Source: Pelorhabdus rhamnosifermentans
Lineage (GTDB): Bacteria; Bacillota; Negativicutes; UMGS1260
Length of the DNA: 64,000 nt
NCBI RefSeq assembly: GCF_018835585.1
Contig: NZ_JAHGVE010000009.1
Span: 62,001 to 126,000 of the forward strand
Direction of reading: 5' to 3'
Position numbers and translations under genes: made by a program. Below the pieces are notes generated by a model. That model had not been told where the DNA came from, made no database searches, and saw only the letters and a list, made by a program, of their open reading frames with translations. Positions 35,730-46,071 of the stretch are shown here, in pieces (position 1 is the stretch's first letter; the number at the start of each line of letters is the position of its first letter).

Positions 35730-36761
35730 ATGCTTGATGAAAGAAAACGCCGAGTTCTTCAGGCTATTATTAACGATTATATTTCGACTGCCGAACCGAT
35801 TGGCTCTAGAACTATTGCCCGCAAATACAATTTAGGAGTCAGTCCTGCTACCATTCGTAATGAAATGTCTGATTTGGAGATGCTGGGCTATTTAGAGCAA
35901 CCTCATACTTCTTCTGGACGTATTCCATCTGCTAAGGGATACCGATTCTATGTGGACTGTTTGTTGGCACCTCACAGTATCTCAGACAAGGAAGCTTGTT
36001 TAATTCAGCAGTGGTATGAAGCCAAGGTTAGGCGTATTGATGAGTTATTTCAAGAGACGGCCAAGGTATTGTCGAAAATAACGAATAATATTTCTCTTGT
36101 CATGGCACCGCAAGCTTCAGAGTCTAAGTTTAAATATTTGCAGTTTCTACCTCTTGATGATCATCGGGTCATTGCCGTTGTTGTGACAAATCAGGGATTG
36201 ATGGAAAATAAAGTAATTGACATTCCCGAAGGTACAACGTATGATGATTTGCAGCATATTGCGGTGCGTGTCAACAACCGTTTGGCTGGGCTTGATTTTA
36301 AACAGATCAAATTTTCTATTATGGATGAAATTAAACAGGATTTACTAGCCGATTCGGCGATCATGCAATATGCTTTTGACACAGTAAATCAAGCCATGAA
36401 TCAGGATAAAAGCGAAAAAGTCTATCTTGGTGGGACAACACATTTATTGAACCAGCCGGAGTTTCAAGATGTGGATAAAATCAAAAATATTTTGTCCATG
36501 CTTGAGGAAGAAAAGCTACTTTGCGATATTTTGCATATGCGTGATAATGACGGCGTCATTGTCACAATCGGTCAAGAAAATAAGTATAGCGGTATCCAGG
36601 ATTGTAGTGTTGTTCAGGCAACTTACCGTATTGAAGGGCAGGTTGTAGGTACAGTGGCCATTTTAGGACCGACGCGTATGGAATATGGCAAGACGATGGC
36701 AATTCTAGAGTTCATGCACACTCATTTGGGTGAACTTATTAAAAAATATCAATTGAAGTGA
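35730..36761 (+). CDS. hrcA: Heat-inducible transcription repressor HrcA
   Basis: The 343-residue protein has the N-terminal winged helix of HrcA (LDERKRRVLQAIINDYIS, PIGSRTIARKYNLGVSPAT, LGYLEQPHTSSGRIPS) and the usual C-terminal GAF-like part (VGTVAILGPTRMEYGKT). It represses its own operon through CIRCE and is tuned by GroEL in the family. It is the first gene of hrcA-grpE-dnaK-dnaJ. Confidence 0.97.
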   Translation: MLDERKRRVLQAIINDYISTAEPIGSRTIARKYNLGVSPATIRNEMSDLEMLGYLEQPHTSSGRIPSAKGYRFYVDCLLAPHSISDKEACLIQQWYEAKVRRIDELFQETAKVLSKITNNISLVMAPQASESKFKYLQFLPLDDHRVIAVVVTNQGLMENKVIDIPEGTTYDDLQHIAVRVNNRLAGLDFKQIKFSIMDEIKQDLLADSAIMQYAFDTVNQAMNQDKSEKVYLGGTTHLLNQPEFQDVDKIKNILSMLEEEKLLCDILHMRDNDGVIVTIGQENKYSGIQDCSVVQATYRIEGQVVGTVAILGPTRMEYGKTMAILEFMHTHLGELIKKYQLK

Positions 36762-36805
36762 AGCAGAACAAATAAGTAATGAGAATGATAGCATGAGGTG
36801 AAAGT

Positions 36806-37393
36806 ATGGCTGAAAATGAAAAAATGCAAGCTGCCCCTGTCGATGAACAGGACGAGACAGCAGAGTGTGAATCGACAGAAGAAGCGAATCTAGGGGAAGC
36901 GCAAGAGAGTAATTCCGATAATCAGCAGTTTCGTGCGAATCTGACGGCACAGATTGAAGAAAAAGATGCGGTAATCAAAGAATTAACGAAGCAATATCAA
37001 AGGCTCCAAGCTGATTTCGAGAATTTTCGTCGCCGCAGTCGTCAAGAAAAAGATGAGCTCTCTACGGTAGTAGCCGAAGGAATTGTTCTTGAGATATTGC
37101 CTGTTGTGGACAATTTTGAGCGAGCTTTGGCCTCTGATGCTGAGGATATCAGTTCGGTACGCTCGGGTGTAGAACTCATTTTTCGACAAATGAAGGCGTC
37201 ACTGGAAAAGTTGGGTGTGACGACAATTGAAGCAGTTGGCAAATCTTTTGATCCCAGTGAACACCAAGCTGTGATGCGGGTGGAGGATGCTGAAGCAGAA
37301 GATGGCATCATTACTGAAGAACTGCAAAAAGGTTATAAGGTAAAAAACAGAGTGGTTCGACCAAGTATGGTGAAAGTCGTCAATAATAGTTAA
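36806..37393 (+). CDS. grpE: Nucleotide exchange factor GrpE
   Basis: The 195-residue protein has an acidic variable N-terminus, a long coiled coil (about 45-105; AQIEEKDAVIKELTKQYQRL and FENFRRRSRQEKDEL) and the beta domain ending (DPSEHQAVMRVEDAEAEDG, KVKNRVVRPSMVKVV). It releases ADP from DnaK. Confidence 0.96.
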   Translation: MAENEKMQAAPVDEQDETAECESTEEANLGEAQESNSDNQQFRANLTAQIEEKDAVIKELTKQYQRLQADFENFRRRSRQEKDELSTVVAEGIVLEILPVVDNFERALASDAEDISSVRSGVELIFRQMKASLEKLGVTTIEAVGKSFDPSEHQAVMRVEDAEAEDGIITEELQKGYKVKNRVVRPSMVKVVNNS

Positions 37394-37455
37394 CTTCAAT
37401 TTACTTAAATTGAGATACTTATAAAAGTTTTAATCATTAAAGGGGGACATTTATT

Positions 37456-39294
37456 ATGGCAAAAGTTATTGGGATAGACCTTGGTACAACAAATTCTGTT
37501 GTAGCAGTAATGGAAGGTGGCGAACCTGTTGTTATTGCAAACACGGAAGGCAGCAGATTAACTCCTTCTGTTGTTGGTTTTTCGAAAACAGGTGAAAGGC
37601 TCGTAGGACAACTTGCTAAACGTCAGGCTGTTTCCAACACAGAAAGAACAATTAGTTCCATAAAGCGTCATATGGGTAGTGATTACAAGGTTAAAATTGA
37701 TGACAAAGATTATTCACCACAAGAAATTTCAGCCATGATTTTGCAAAAATTGAAACAAGATGCTGAAGCTTATTTAGGTGAAAAGGTTACTCAGGCCGTT
37801 ATTACCGTACCGGCTTATTTTACAGATGCTCAGCGACAGGCAACAAAAGATGCAGGTGTTATTGCCGGTCTTGAAGTGCTCCGAATTATCAATGAACCAA
37901 CAGCAGCAGCACTTGCTTATGGTATTGATAAAGGTGAAGATCACACGGTTTTAGTATATGACCTTGGCGGCGGTACTTTTGATGTATCCATCTTGGAATT
38001 GGGTGATGGTGTGTTTGAAGTAAAAGCAACCAATGGTAATAACCGCTTAGGCGGCGATGATTTTGATGAACGCGTAAGAAATTGGTTAGTAAACGAGTTT
38101 AAAAAAGAACAGGGCATTGATTTGTCGAATGACAAGATGGCCAATCAACGTCTGTTAGAAGCAGCTGAAAAAGCTAAGATTGAATTGTCTGGTGTTTTGA
38201 CGACAAACATTAATTTACCTTTTATTACGGCCGATCAAACAGGTCCGAAACATTTAGACATTAACTTAACGCGCGCCAAATTTGATGAACTAACAGCTGA
38301 TTTGGTAGAATCAACAATGGGACCCACACATAAGGCTATGCAAGATGCCGGAATGTCGCCCAAAGACATTAATAAAGTCATTTTAGTTGGCGGATCTTCA
38401 CGGATTCCTGCCGTACAGGAAGCCATTAAAGGCTTTATTGGTAAAGAACTTCATCGCGGTGTTAATCCTGATGAATGTGTAGCTGTCGGTGCTGCCATTC
38501 AGGCGGGTGTACTTGTAGGGGAAGTCAAAGATGTGTTGCTTCTTGATGTTACGCCTCTATCCCTTGGTATTGAAACACTTGGTGGCGTTTTCACGAAGAT
38601 TATTGAACGCAATACAACCATTCCGACATCAAAAAGCCAAACATTTTCGACTGCTGCTGACAGCCAGCCTTCTGTAGACATTCATGTCTTACAAGGTGAA
38701 CGTGAAATGGCGGCCTCGAATAAAACATTAGGTCGTTTTGAATTATCGGGTATCCCACCGGCTCCACGTGGCGTGCCTAAAATTGAAGTAACATTCGATA
38801 TTGATGCCAATGGTATTGTGAATGTTTCAGCAAAAGATTTGGGTACAGGCAAGGAACAGAAAATTACGATTACTTCTTCAGGCGGTATTAGTAAGGATGA
38901 AATTGATCGGATGGTTAAAGAAGCGGAAGCTCATGCAGCAGAAGATAAACAAAATAAAGAAGGCATTGAAGTAAGAAATAATGCCGATTCTCTTGTTTAT
39001 CAAGCTGAGAAGGCCATTAAGGATATTGGCGATAAAGCAGATAAGGCTTTAATCGAGAAGGTACAGCAAGCTGCAAATAATCTAAAAGAAACATTGAAGG
39101 GTACAGATGTAGAAAAAATTAAAGCTGATACAGAAGCATTGACTAAGCCCTTCTATGAACTTTCGCAAGCCTTGTATAGCCAGGCACAAGCGCAGGGACA
39201 GCCTGACGCAGCAGCGGACGGTGCAGCGAAAGATAAAGATGAGACCATCGTAGATGCTGAAGTAGTCGATGACAAAAAGAATGAAAAAGCTTAG
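37456..39294 (+). CDS. dnaK: Molecular chaperone DnaK (Hsp70)
   Basis: The 612-residue Hsp70 has the three family signatures: [35 protein letters not shown] and [17 protein letters not shown]. The substrate-binding part and an acidic C-terminal tail (ending DDKKNEKA) follow. It folds and rescues proteins with DnaJ and GrpE. AAAGGGGG precedes the ATG. Confidence 0.98.
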   Translation: MAKVIGIDLGTTNSVVAVMEGGEPVVIANTEGSRLTPSVVGFSKTGERLVGQLAKRQAVSNTERTISSIKRHMGSDYKVKIDDKDYSPQEISAMILQKLKQDAEAYLGEKVTQAVITVPAYFTDAQRQATKDAGVIAGLEVLRIINEPTAAALAYGIDKGEDHTVLVYDLGGGTFDVSILELGDGVFEVKATNGNNRLGGDDFDERVRNWLVNEFKKEQGIDLSNDKMANQRLLEAAEKAKIELSGVLTTNINLPFITADQTGPKHLDINLTRAKFDELTADLVESTMGPTHKAMQDAGMSPKDINKVILVGGSSRIPAVQEAIKGFIGKELHRGVNPDECVAVGAAIQAGVLVGEVKDVLLLDVTPLSLGIETLGGVFTKIIERNTTIPTSKSQTFSTAADSQPSVDIHVLQGEREMAASNKTLGRFELSGIPPAPRGVPKIEVTFDIDANGIVNVSAKDLGTGKEQKITITSSGGISKDEIDRMVKEAEAHAAEDKQNKEGIEVRNNADSLVYQAEKAIKDIGDKADKALIEKVQQAANNLKETLKGTDVEKIKADTEALTKPFYELSQALYSQAQAQGQPDAAADGAAKDKDETIVDAEVVDDKKNEKA

Positions 39295-39305
39295 GATGGT
39301 GCAAG

Positions 39306-40454
39306 GTGAGTAAACGAGATTATTATGAAGTCTTGGGAGTCTCTAAGTCAGCATCAGATGATGAAATTAAAAAAGCCTATCGTAAATTAGCTAGAAAGTA
39401 TCATCCTGATGTGAATCGTGACAACCCCAAAGAGGCGGAAACAAAGTTTAAAGAAGCCTCAGAGGCCTATGAAGTCTTGTCAAATGCCGATAAGAAAGCG
39501 CAGTATGACCAATATGGTCATGCTGCCTTTGACGGTGCCCAGGGTGGTGCTGGATTTGGTGGATTTGGCGGTGGTTTTGGTGGTGCCAGTGCAGGTGGAT
39601 TTGGCGATATTTTTGATATGTTTTTTGGGGGACAGGGTTTTGGTGGAAGATCGAATGGTCCGGAAAAAGGATCCGATTTACGCTATGATATGGAGATTAC
39701 CTTTGAACAGGCTGCTTTTGGTGTAGAAAAGGAAATTGAAATCCCGCGGACGGAGGATTGTCGGGCCTGTCATGGCACGGGTGCAGCACCAGGAACACAT
39801 GCTGATACCTGTCCAGACTGTAAAGGCACAGGGCAGGTACAGTTTACCCAAAATACCCCCTTTGGCCGTATGATGAATGTCAAAACATGTGATCGTTGTC
39901 ATGGTGAAGGAAAAATTGTGAAGACGCCTTGCAAAGAGTGTCATGGTCAAGGAAAAGTTAAAGCAAGAAGAAAAATAAAAATTAAAATTCCTGGTGGTGT
40001 CGATAACGGTTCCAGGCTTCGCGTGGCTCATGAAGGTGAAGCAGGCATGCGTGGCGGCCCGCAGGGTGATTTATATGTTTATATTTTTGTAAAACCGCAT
40101 AAACTGTTTGTACGAGAAGGCAATGATGTGATTTGTGAAGTGCCGATTAGTTTCGTTCAGGCTATTTTGGGTGATGAGATTGAAGTTCCTACTTTAGAGG
40201 GAAGAGTGAAATTCCGCATTGAAGAGGGGACACAGTCGGGTACTATCTTTAGGCTTCGAAATAAAGGTATACCCCATTTAAGAGGGAATAGTCGCGGTGA
40301 TCAGCATGTGAAAGTCAAAGTTGTTACACCGAAAAATTTAACAGAGAAGCAACGCGAACTGTTAAAAGAATTTGCCCGTATTAGCGGAGAAGATATTAAC
40401 CCGGAACAAAAAGGCTTCTTTAAAAAAATGAAGGATGCGTTTGGGGTTTCTTAA
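39306..40454 (+). CDS. dnaJ: Chaperone protein DnaJ (Hsp40)
   Basis: The 382-residue co-chaperone has a J domain with HPD (KYHPDVN), a Gly/Phe-rich linker (about 75-120) and four zinc-binding CxxCxGxG repeats ([32 protein letters not shown]), followed by the substrate-binding C-terminus. It stimulates DnaK ATPase. Start is GTG at 39306 behind AAGG. Confidence 0.97.
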   Translation: MSKRDYYEVLGVSKSASDDEIKKAYRKLARKYHPDVNRDNPKEAETKFKEASEAYEVLSNADKKAQYDQYGHAAFDGAQGGAGFGGFGGGFGGASAGGFGDIFDMFFGGQGFGGRSNGPEKGSDLRYDMEITFEQAAFGVEKEIEIPRTEDCRACHGTGAAPGTHADTCPDCKGTGQVQFTQNTPFGRMMNVKTCDRCHGEGKIVKTPCKECHGQGKVKARRKIKIKIPGGVDNGSRLRVAHEGEAGMRGGPQGDLYVYIFVKPHKLFVREGNDVICEVPISFVQAILGDEIEVPTLEGRVKFRIEEGTQSGTIFRLRNKGIPHLRGNSRGDQHVKVKVVTPKNLTEKQRELLKEFARISGEDINPEQKGFFKKMKDAFGVS

Positions 40455-40477
40455 TTCCATAAAAGGGGCGAGTGCAG

Positions 40478-41413
40478 ATGAAGTGGGCTGAAATCAGTAT
40501 CCAAACCTCTCATGAGGCCACCGAAGCGGTGGCCAATATTTTTCATGATCTCGGGGCGAGTGGTGTTGTTATTGAAGATCCGGAGTTAATTAATACGTAT
40601 CGGTTATCAGGTGCTTGGGACTATTGCGATATTCCACTGGAAGAAAATACGGAAGTTGTCATTGTCAAGGCCTATTTGCCTGTTGATGAAGCAATTGATG
40701 GTAAATTGCAGTTGTTTGAAGGCAAGGTCAATGATCTTAGTGGACATGATATTGATTGTGGTTGTGGAAAGATTACTTGCCGTGAGATTCAGGATGAAGA
40801 TTGGGCAACGAGTTGGAAAGAATTTTTTCATCCTGTCAAGGTGGGAGAAAAAATTGTTATTAAACCTACTTGGGAAGATTATGAAGCCGGAGTGGATGAT
40901 ATTGTCATTGAACTTGATCCTGGTATGGCTTTTGGAACAGGAACTCACCACACAACGGCCATGTGCATTCGTCATCTTGAGGATTTGATTGAGCCTGGCA
41001 TGAAAGTTTTTGATGTCGGTGCGGGTTCTGGTATTTTAAGTATTGTCTGTGCGAAATTAGGCGCGAAACAAGTGCATGCTGTTGATTTGGATGGTGTTGC
41101 TGTTCGTGTTGCCAAAGAAAATATTTGCCTCAATCATGTCGAGGATACTGTGACTGTTACTGAAGGCGATTTACTTACAGGTGTTACGGGAGATGCTGAT
41201 TTGATTGTTGCCAATATTGTCGCCGATATTATTATCAAGGTGATTCCTGATGTGAAGATAAGACTAGGCGCAGGCGGAGCTTTTATTGCCAGTGGTATTA
41301 TTGCTGAACGGTTAAGTGATGTAACAGCTGTGTTATTTGCTAACCATTTTACTGTTGATAAGGTGAGCGAAGAAGGCGGTTGGGTCGCCGTTGTTGCGCG
41401 TAAGGAATGTTAA
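40478..41413 (+). CDS. prmA: Ribosomal protein L11 methyltransferase
   Basis: The 311-residue protein has the N-terminal L11-recognition region (MKWAEISIQTSHEATEAV) and a SAM-dependent methyltransferase domain with MAFGTGTHHTT, VFDVGAGSGILSI and VANIVADI. It trimethylates L11. ATG at 40478 follows AGGGGCGAG; the upstream GTG at 40472 lies close to that site. prmA and rsmE after dnaJ is a common Firmicute order. Confidence 0.95.
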   Translation: MKWAEISIQTSHEATEAVANIFHDLGASGVVIEDPELINTYRLSGAWDYCDIPLEENTEVVIVKAYLPVDEAIDGKLQLFEGKVNDLSGHDIDCGCGKITCREIQDEDWATSWKEFFHPVKVGEKIVIKPTWEDYEAGVDDIVIELDPGMAFGTGTHHTTAMCIRHLEDLIEPGMKVFDVGAGSGILSIVCAKLGAKQVHAVDLDGVAVRVAKENICLNHVEDTVTVTEGDLLTGVTGDADLIVANIVADIIIKVIPDVKIRLGAGGAFIASGIIAERLSDVTAVLFANHFTVDKVSEEGGWVAVVARKEC

Positions 41414-42160
41414 ATGAGACAGTTTTTTGTTCGTGAAATAAAAGACGTTATGGTGCTGACAGGTGATGAAGCTTGGCATGCGGCTAAGGTGCTTCGGCTC
41501 AAGGCAGGGAGTAATATCCAAGTGGTTAGTGCTAATGGACAAGCAGCTGAGGCTTGTATTGTCTGTGCTGATCCAACAGAAGTCACAGTGAGACTTCTGT
41601 CAGTCATTGAACGTACAAGTGAGCCACCCATTCATATTACGCTTGCTCAAGGCTTGGCGAAGGGCGATAAATTTGATTATGTTGTGCAGAAGGCTGTAGA
41701 ACTTGGTGTTCACACGATTATTCCCCTTGTTACAGAACATTGTGTTGTTAAATATGATGCGGCTAAGAAACAGCAAAAACAGGCTCGTTGGCAGAAAATT
41801 GCTGCTGAAGCAGCCAAACAATGTCATCGTTTAAGTGTTCCTGTTGTGCAGGACATCTTGTCATTTAGCGAGCTATGGATGCAGGAAAGGCCTAATTATA
41901 CAACGCTGTTTTTTTATGAGCAGGAAGATAAATTGGGTGTGAAACAAATTCTGCAGCAGTCGATGCAGCAGTCTTTTCTCTTGATCGTTGGTCCAGAAGG
42001 CGGGTTTAGTAAAAATGAAGTAGCAGGCGCGAGAGAGCGCGGTGCCCATGTTGTGAGTTTGGGACCGCGCATTTTGCGTACGGAGACAGCGGCAACATCG
42101 GCTCTGGCCATTGTTATGTATGAATGTGGTGATTTAGGAGGAACACTATGCCAAGAGTAG
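41414..42160 (+). CDS. rsmE: 16S rRNA (uracil-1498-N3)-methyltransferase RsmE
   Basis: The 248-residue SPOUT methyltransferase has AQGLAKGDKFDYVVQKAVELG, VGPEGGFSKNEVA and the knot end LGPRILRTETAATSAL. It methylates U1498 of 16S rRNA. It begins at the base after the prmA stop and overlaps mtaB by 13 bases. Confidence 0.95.
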   Translation: MRQFFVREIKDVMVLTGDEAWHAAKVLRLKAGSNIQVVSANGQAAEACIVCADPTEVTVRLLSVIERTSEPPIHITLAQGLAKGDKFDYVVQKAVELGVHTIIPLVTEHCVVKYDAAKKQQKQARWQKIAAEAAKQCHRLSVPVVQDILSFSELWMQERPNYTTLFFYEQEDKLGVKQILQQSMQQSFLLIVGPEGGFSKNEVAGARERGAHVVSLGPRILRTETAATSALAIVMYECGDLGGTLCQE

Positions 42161-43449
42161 CTTTTATCACTTTAGGCTGTAAAGTGAACCAATTTGAAAC
42201 AGAAACAATTGAAGGACTATTTCTTGAGCGCCGCTATGAAATTGTCGGATTTCATGAAATAGCTGATGTTTATGTGATCAATACGTGTTCTGTCACGCAC
42301 TTAGGTGAAAAAAAATCGCGTCAATATATTCGGCGGGCTAAGCGGCTTAATCCTGTGGCTATAGTGGCTGTAACAGGGTGTTATGCCCAAATTGCTGCTG
42401 ACGAAGTTGCTGCCATAAAAGGTGTAGATGTCATTGTGGGGACGCAAAATCGTCAGGGCATTGTCGATCTTGTGGAAGCCGCCGTCCAAGAACATAAAAA
42501 AATCAATGTTGTAACGAATATTATGGAGGCCAGGGAGTTTGAAGAAATTCCTTTACTTGCCATGCCTGGCAGGCAGCGGGCCTTTTTAAAAATTCAAGAA
42601 GGCTGTACGAATTTTTGCAGCTATTGCATTATTCCCTATACACGTGGTCCCTTACGGTCGCGTCCGCTTGCCGGAATTTTAAGCGAAATGGACAAATTCG
42701 TTGCTGCCGGGTTTAAAGAAGTTGTTTTAACGGGTATTCATTTGGGTGCCTATGGACGTGATTTATCAGATCATTTGACGTTAGCAGATGTTGTAAAGAC
42801 GATTACTGAAGTGGAAGGTATCATGCGCATTCGCTTAGGTTCGCTAGAATCCATTGAAGTAACGGGTGAGATGATTCATCTTTTAAAAACTCATCCTAAA
42901 TTGTGTCGTCATCTTCATTTGCCGCTGCAATCAGGGTGTAATCGTATTCTCAAAGGAATGAATCGCCCGTATACAACAGCTGAATATCGACATTTGATTG
43001 AAAATATTGTAAACGAAGTTCCTGATATCGCTATTTCTACGGATTTAATTGTCGGTTTTCCTGGTGAAACAGAGGAACTTTTTCATGAAACGGTGGAATT
43101 TGTTCGCGAAATGAAGTTTTCTAAGATGCATATCTTCCCATATTCTAAGCGTGAGGGTACGCCAGCTGCGACTTTTCCTGACCAGGTGCCTGAAGAGGTC
43201 AAGAAAGAGCGGGCTCATGTTATGCAAGAACTAGCCAGTGACTTAGCTGCTCAGTATGCTGCTCGATTTATCGGCAAGGTACTTCCTGTACTATTTGAAA
43301 CTTACGATAAGGGGTATAGTGAGGGGCATACGGAAAATTATTTAAAGGTTTTGGCACCTACACCTGATAATTCATTGATTGGAATGATTATGCCTGTCGT
43401 CATCACAGACCTTATGCCTGATGGTGTACAAGGAAAAGTACAAAAATAA
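42148..43449 (+). CDS. mtaB: tRNA (t6A37) methylthiotransferase MtaB
   Basis: The 433-residue radical SAM methylthiotransferase has the UPF0004 N-terminus (FITLGCKVNQFETETIEG) with three conserved Cys, the radical SAM motif EGCTNFCSYCIIPYTRG, and a C-terminal TRAM region. It converts t6A37 to ms2t6A37 in tRNAs. GGAGG lies within the end of rsmE, so translation is coupled. Confidence 0.95.
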   Translation: MPRVAFITLGCKVNQFETETIEGLFLERRYEIVGFHEIADVYVINTCSVTHLGEKKSRQYIRRAKRLNPVAIVAVTGCYAQIAADEVAAIKGVDVIVGTQNRQGIVDLVEAAVQEHKKINVVTNIMEAREFEEIPLLAMPGRQRAFLKIQEGCTNFCSYCIIPYTRGPLRSRPLAGILSEMDKFVAAGFKEVVLTGIHLGAYGRDLSDHLTLADVVKTITEVEGIMRIRLGSLESIEVTGEMIHLLKTHPKLCRHLHLPLQSGCNRILKGMNRPYTTAEYRHLIENIVNEVPDIAISTDLIVGFPGETEELFHETVEFVREMKFSKMHIFPYSKREGTPAATFPDQVPEEVKKERAHVMQELASDLAAQYAARFIGKVLPVLFETYDKGYSEGHTENYLKVLAPTPDNSLIGMIMPVVITDLMPDGVQGKVQK

Positions 43450-43554
43450 ATTCTTCTGGCTGATTCTGGCAGGATTCTGGCTATAAAGGCCGAATTAAGT
43501 TATAAATGTAAGTCTTTATTACGTGTTCTTATTGAAGGGGGGTGTATCTGGCAT

Positions 43555-43902
43555 ATGCAGCAAGACTGTGTGTTTTGTAAAATTGTAAACAGGGAGATTC
43601 CTGCGGAGATTATCTATGAAGATGATCGCGTGTTAGCTTTTCCTGATATTCAACCAGCCGCTCCTATTCATATTCTCTTGATTCCAAAGAAGCATATTGC
43701 TAACATCCTGGAAGCGACAGAAGAAGACCAAGACCTTTTGAGGCATCTTTTGGCTACTGTGCCAATTATTGCGAAGCAAGTTGGCATGGATGAGGCCGGT
43801 TTTCGTACAGTAATAAACACGAAAGATAATGGCGGTCAGACAGTTCAGCACTTACATTTGCATATTCTTGGTGGGCGATTTATGACTTGGCCGCCAGGTT
43901 AA
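43555..43902 (+). CDS. HIT-family nucleotide hydrolase (HinT-like)
   Basis: The 115-residue protein has the HIT motif HLHLHILGG with the active-site histidine triad, plus CVFCKIVNREIPA and YEDDRVLAFPDI. It hydrolyses nucleoside phosphoramidates in characterised relatives. Two Cys near the N-terminus suggest a zinc-containing subtype. The rpsU promoter begins directly after its stop. Confidence 0.93.
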   Translation: MQQDCVFCKIVNREIPAEIIYEDDRVLAFPDIQPAAPIHILLIPKKHIANILEATEEDQDLLRHLLATVPIIAKQVGMDEAGFRTVINTKDNGGQTVQHLHLHILGGRFMTWPPG

Positions 43903-43904
43903 GA

Positions 43905-43934
43905 TTGACAGTTGCTTGTGCCCTATTGTATAAT
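43905..43934 (+). promoter_or_regulatory. rpsU promoter
   Basis: TTGACA (43905-43910) and TATAAT (43929-43934), both consensus, are 18 bp apart, directly behind the HIT gene stop. Confidence 0.85.
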
Positions 43935-43990
43935 ATTCAGGTGTATATGAATGCACTTCCCGTAGGCTTGCGTGGAGGGAGGGAGATCAG

Positions 43991-44167
43991 ATGGCAGAAA
44001 TCAAGGTTGGTAAAAACGAAACACTGGAAAGCGCACTCCGCAGATTCAAGCGTTCCTGTCAAAAAGCCGGTGTTCTTTCTGAAGTAAGAAAACGTGAACA
44101 TTATGAAAAACCTAGCGTCAAACGGAAGAAAAAGTCCGAAGCAGCGCGTAAAAGAAAGTTTAATTAG
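43991..44167 (+). CDS. rpsU: 30S ribosomal protein S21
   Basis: The 58-residue basic protein reads [18 protein letters not shown], then [17 protein letters not shown], a standard S21. It has a strong ribosome site (GGAGGGAGAT). S21 helps mRNA selection at the anti-Shine-Dalgarno region. yqeY follows after 21 bases. Confidence 0.97.
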   Translation: MAEIKVGKNETLESALRRFKRSCQKAGVLSEVRKREHYEKPSVKRKKKSEAARKRKFN

Positions 44168-44188
44168 TGTTTCCGGAGGTATTGAGGA

Positions 44189-44641
44189 ATGTCTCTTAAA
44201 GATAAGTTGACAGCCGACATGAAATCAGCGATGAAAGAGAAAGAAGCGGGAAAACTCAGACTTTCTGTGATTCGCATGGTTCGTGCCAATATCAAATACG
44301 CAGAAATTGAACAAAAAACCGAACTAACGGATGAACAAGTTCTGGACGTTTTGACTAAAGAGGTAAAAATGCGGCGAGATTCAATAGAGGAGTTTACAAA
44401 AGGTAATCGTCCCGAGTTGGTAGAAAATCTCGAACGTGAAATTGAAGTGTTAATGCACTATCTGCCCAAGCAGCTTAGCGAAGCGGAAATTCGTACTTTA
44501 GCTCAAGCTGCTGTTACCAAGTCCGGTGCTTCTACTGCCAAGGAAATGGGCAAAGTAATGGCTATCTTGATGCCTTCAGTGAAAGGTAAAGCAGATGGTA
44601 AACTCGTCAACACAATCGTGCGTGAATTGCTTCAATCATAA
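44189..44641 (+). CDS. yqeY: GatB/YqeY domain protein
   Basis: The 150-residue helical protein begins MSLKDKLTADMKSAMKEKEA and ends with the YqeY tail found at the C-terminus of GatB (AKEMGKVMAILMPSVKGKAD). The family is suggested to assist tRNA-dependent amidation, which is unproven. It is cotranscribed with rpsU, a widely kept pair. Confidence 0.93.
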   Translation: MSLKDKLTADMKSAMKEKEAGKLRLSVIRMVRANIKYAEIEQKTELTDEQVLDVLTKEVKMRRDSIEEFTKGNRPELVENLEREIEVLMHYLPKQLSEAEIRTLAQAAVTKSGASTAKEMGKVMAILMPSVKGKADGKLVNTIVRELLQS

Positions 44642-44645
44642 ATAC

Positions 44646-44680
44646 AATCCGGTGCTCATAACAGAGTACCGGATTTATTT
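44646..44680 (+). terminator. rpsU-yqeY terminator
   Basis: AATCCGGT and ACCGGATT, with inner CTC/GAG pairing, form a stem followed by TTATTT. Confidence 0.75.
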
Positions 44681-44752
44681 GTGTCTAGGGTGACAGGAAT
44701 GGTTTGAACCGGTGGCGAATAAACTAGGATATAAGGTCCTGAGGTGATAAAA

Positions 44753-46048
44753 ATGAAGCGGATTTCTGTCATACTGAAAGTTTTTTGTCTAGTTATGATC
44801 CTGTGTGTGCCTTTTTCTGTCGTTAAGGCTCAAGGCCAGGTGACTGTAATTCGTTTAAATGGCGAAATTAATCCGAGTCAATTGGCGCTAATTCATCGTG
44901 CTTTTGGGGAAGCTACAGATAAACAGAGTGATGCCGTACTTGTTGAACTCGATACTTTTGGCGGACTCGTTGATTCAGCGACAAAAATACGTGATATTAT
45001 TAGTGAAAGTCCTATTCCAACGATTTGTTTTGTGAAAAATCGGGCTTGGTCGGCAGGGGCCTTGATTGCTCTTGCTCATGGGCATATTATTATGGCGCCG
45101 GGAAGTAGTATTGGGGCGGCTGAACCGATTCCGACGACAGAGAAGACTGTAGCTGCTTTAAAAGCTGAGTTTTCGGCAACAGCAGACCGTAATGGTCGAG
45201 ACGCAAATGCGGCAGCTGCTATGGTTGACAAGTCTCTAGGTTATGGTATTTATGCCCGACCGGGTGAAATTTTGGCTTTTACAGATAAGCAGGCTGTTGA
45301 GGCTGGGTTTGCTGAAGCTGTTCTGCCTGATCGGGCTACCGTGCTTAATCAGTATGGTTTGGGCCAAAGGCAAGTGGACGTTGCGGAAATGAATACGACG
45401 GAAAAGGCTGTTGGTTATCTGTCAGACCCACTTGTCAAAGGGTTCTTAGTCACACTGATTTTTCTGGCTATTTTAACGGAAATAAAAACAGCCGGTGTGG
45501 GGATTGCTGCCTTAATGGGACTGATTGCGGCAGCCGTATTGATGGGAAGCCAATTGCTTGTAGGTGCGACAGGCTGGATGCCAGCACTACTCTTTTTTGG
45601 TGGTGCGGCGCTCATTGTTCTTGAGCTATTTATTCCTGGATCAGCAATCTTTGGTATCAGTGGTATGCTTATGATGTTTGGCGGACTATTTTTGGTATTA
45701 GGCGGGGACGGTTTTGCTGTCGAGTATTTAGCAAGCAGTCTTATTTTGGCTTTGGTGATTTTCGCTTTCATTGTCAAAAAGCTGCCAACAAGTAAACTTT
45801 GGTCGCGATTTGTGTTGAAAAATCAGGCTAAGACAGCGGATGGCTATACATCTTCTTTGGATTATTCAGCCCTTGTGGGCAAAGAAGGTATCGCTGTTAC
45901 GCCATTACGTCCGGCAGGTACGGTGATGATTGAAGGGAAACAAGTGGATGTCGTGTCAGAGGGACAGTACATTGCCGTTCATGAACCCATTGTCGTTGTC
46001 AGTGTATCAGGACGACGGATTGTTGTTGAAATCGTTTCGCATTCGTGA
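44753..46048 (+). CDS. NfeD-family membrane-bound serine protease
   Basis: The 431-residue protein has a signal peptide (about 1-27) and a ClpP-like domain (about 30-215) with RAWSAGALIALAHGHI, where the Ser is the likely nucleophile. Four membrane helices follow (about 225-345), then a C-terminal soluble NfeD/OB domain (about 370-430). Relatives cleave stomatin-type proteins. ATG at 44753 follows GAGGTG. The flotillin gene floA follows at once, the typical pairing. Confidence 0.92.
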   Translation: MKRISVILKVFCLVMILCVPFSVVKAQGQVTVIRLNGEINPSQLALIHRAFGEATDKQSDAVLVELDTFGGLVDSATKIRDIISESPIPTICFVKNRAWSAGALIALAHGHIIMAPGSSIGAAEPIPTTEKTVAALKAEFSATADRNGRDANAAAAMVDKSLGYGIYARPGEILAFTDKQAVEAGFAEAVLPDRATVLNQYGLGQRQVDVAEMNTTEKAVGYLSDPLVKGFLVTLIFLAILTEIKTAGVGIAALMGLIAAAVLMGSQLLVGATGWMPALLFFGGAALIVLELFIPGSAIFGISGMLMMFGGLFLVLGGDGFAVEYLASSLILALVIFAFIVKKLPTSKLWSRFVLKNQAKTADGYTSSLDYSALVGKEGIAVTPLRPAGTVMIEGKQVDVVSEGQYIAVHEPIVVVSVSGRRIVVEIVSHS

Positions 46049-46071
46049 TTTACAAATGAGGAGGTTATGAT

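Noticed and set aside
43887-44087. 66-codon ORF over rpsU
   Set aside because: It overlaps rpsU out of frame; rpsU has a promoter, a ribosome site and clear homology.
45415-45777. 120-codon minus-strand ORF within the NfeD gene
   Set aside because: It is the antisense shadow of the membrane region, with low-complexity composition and no ribosome site.
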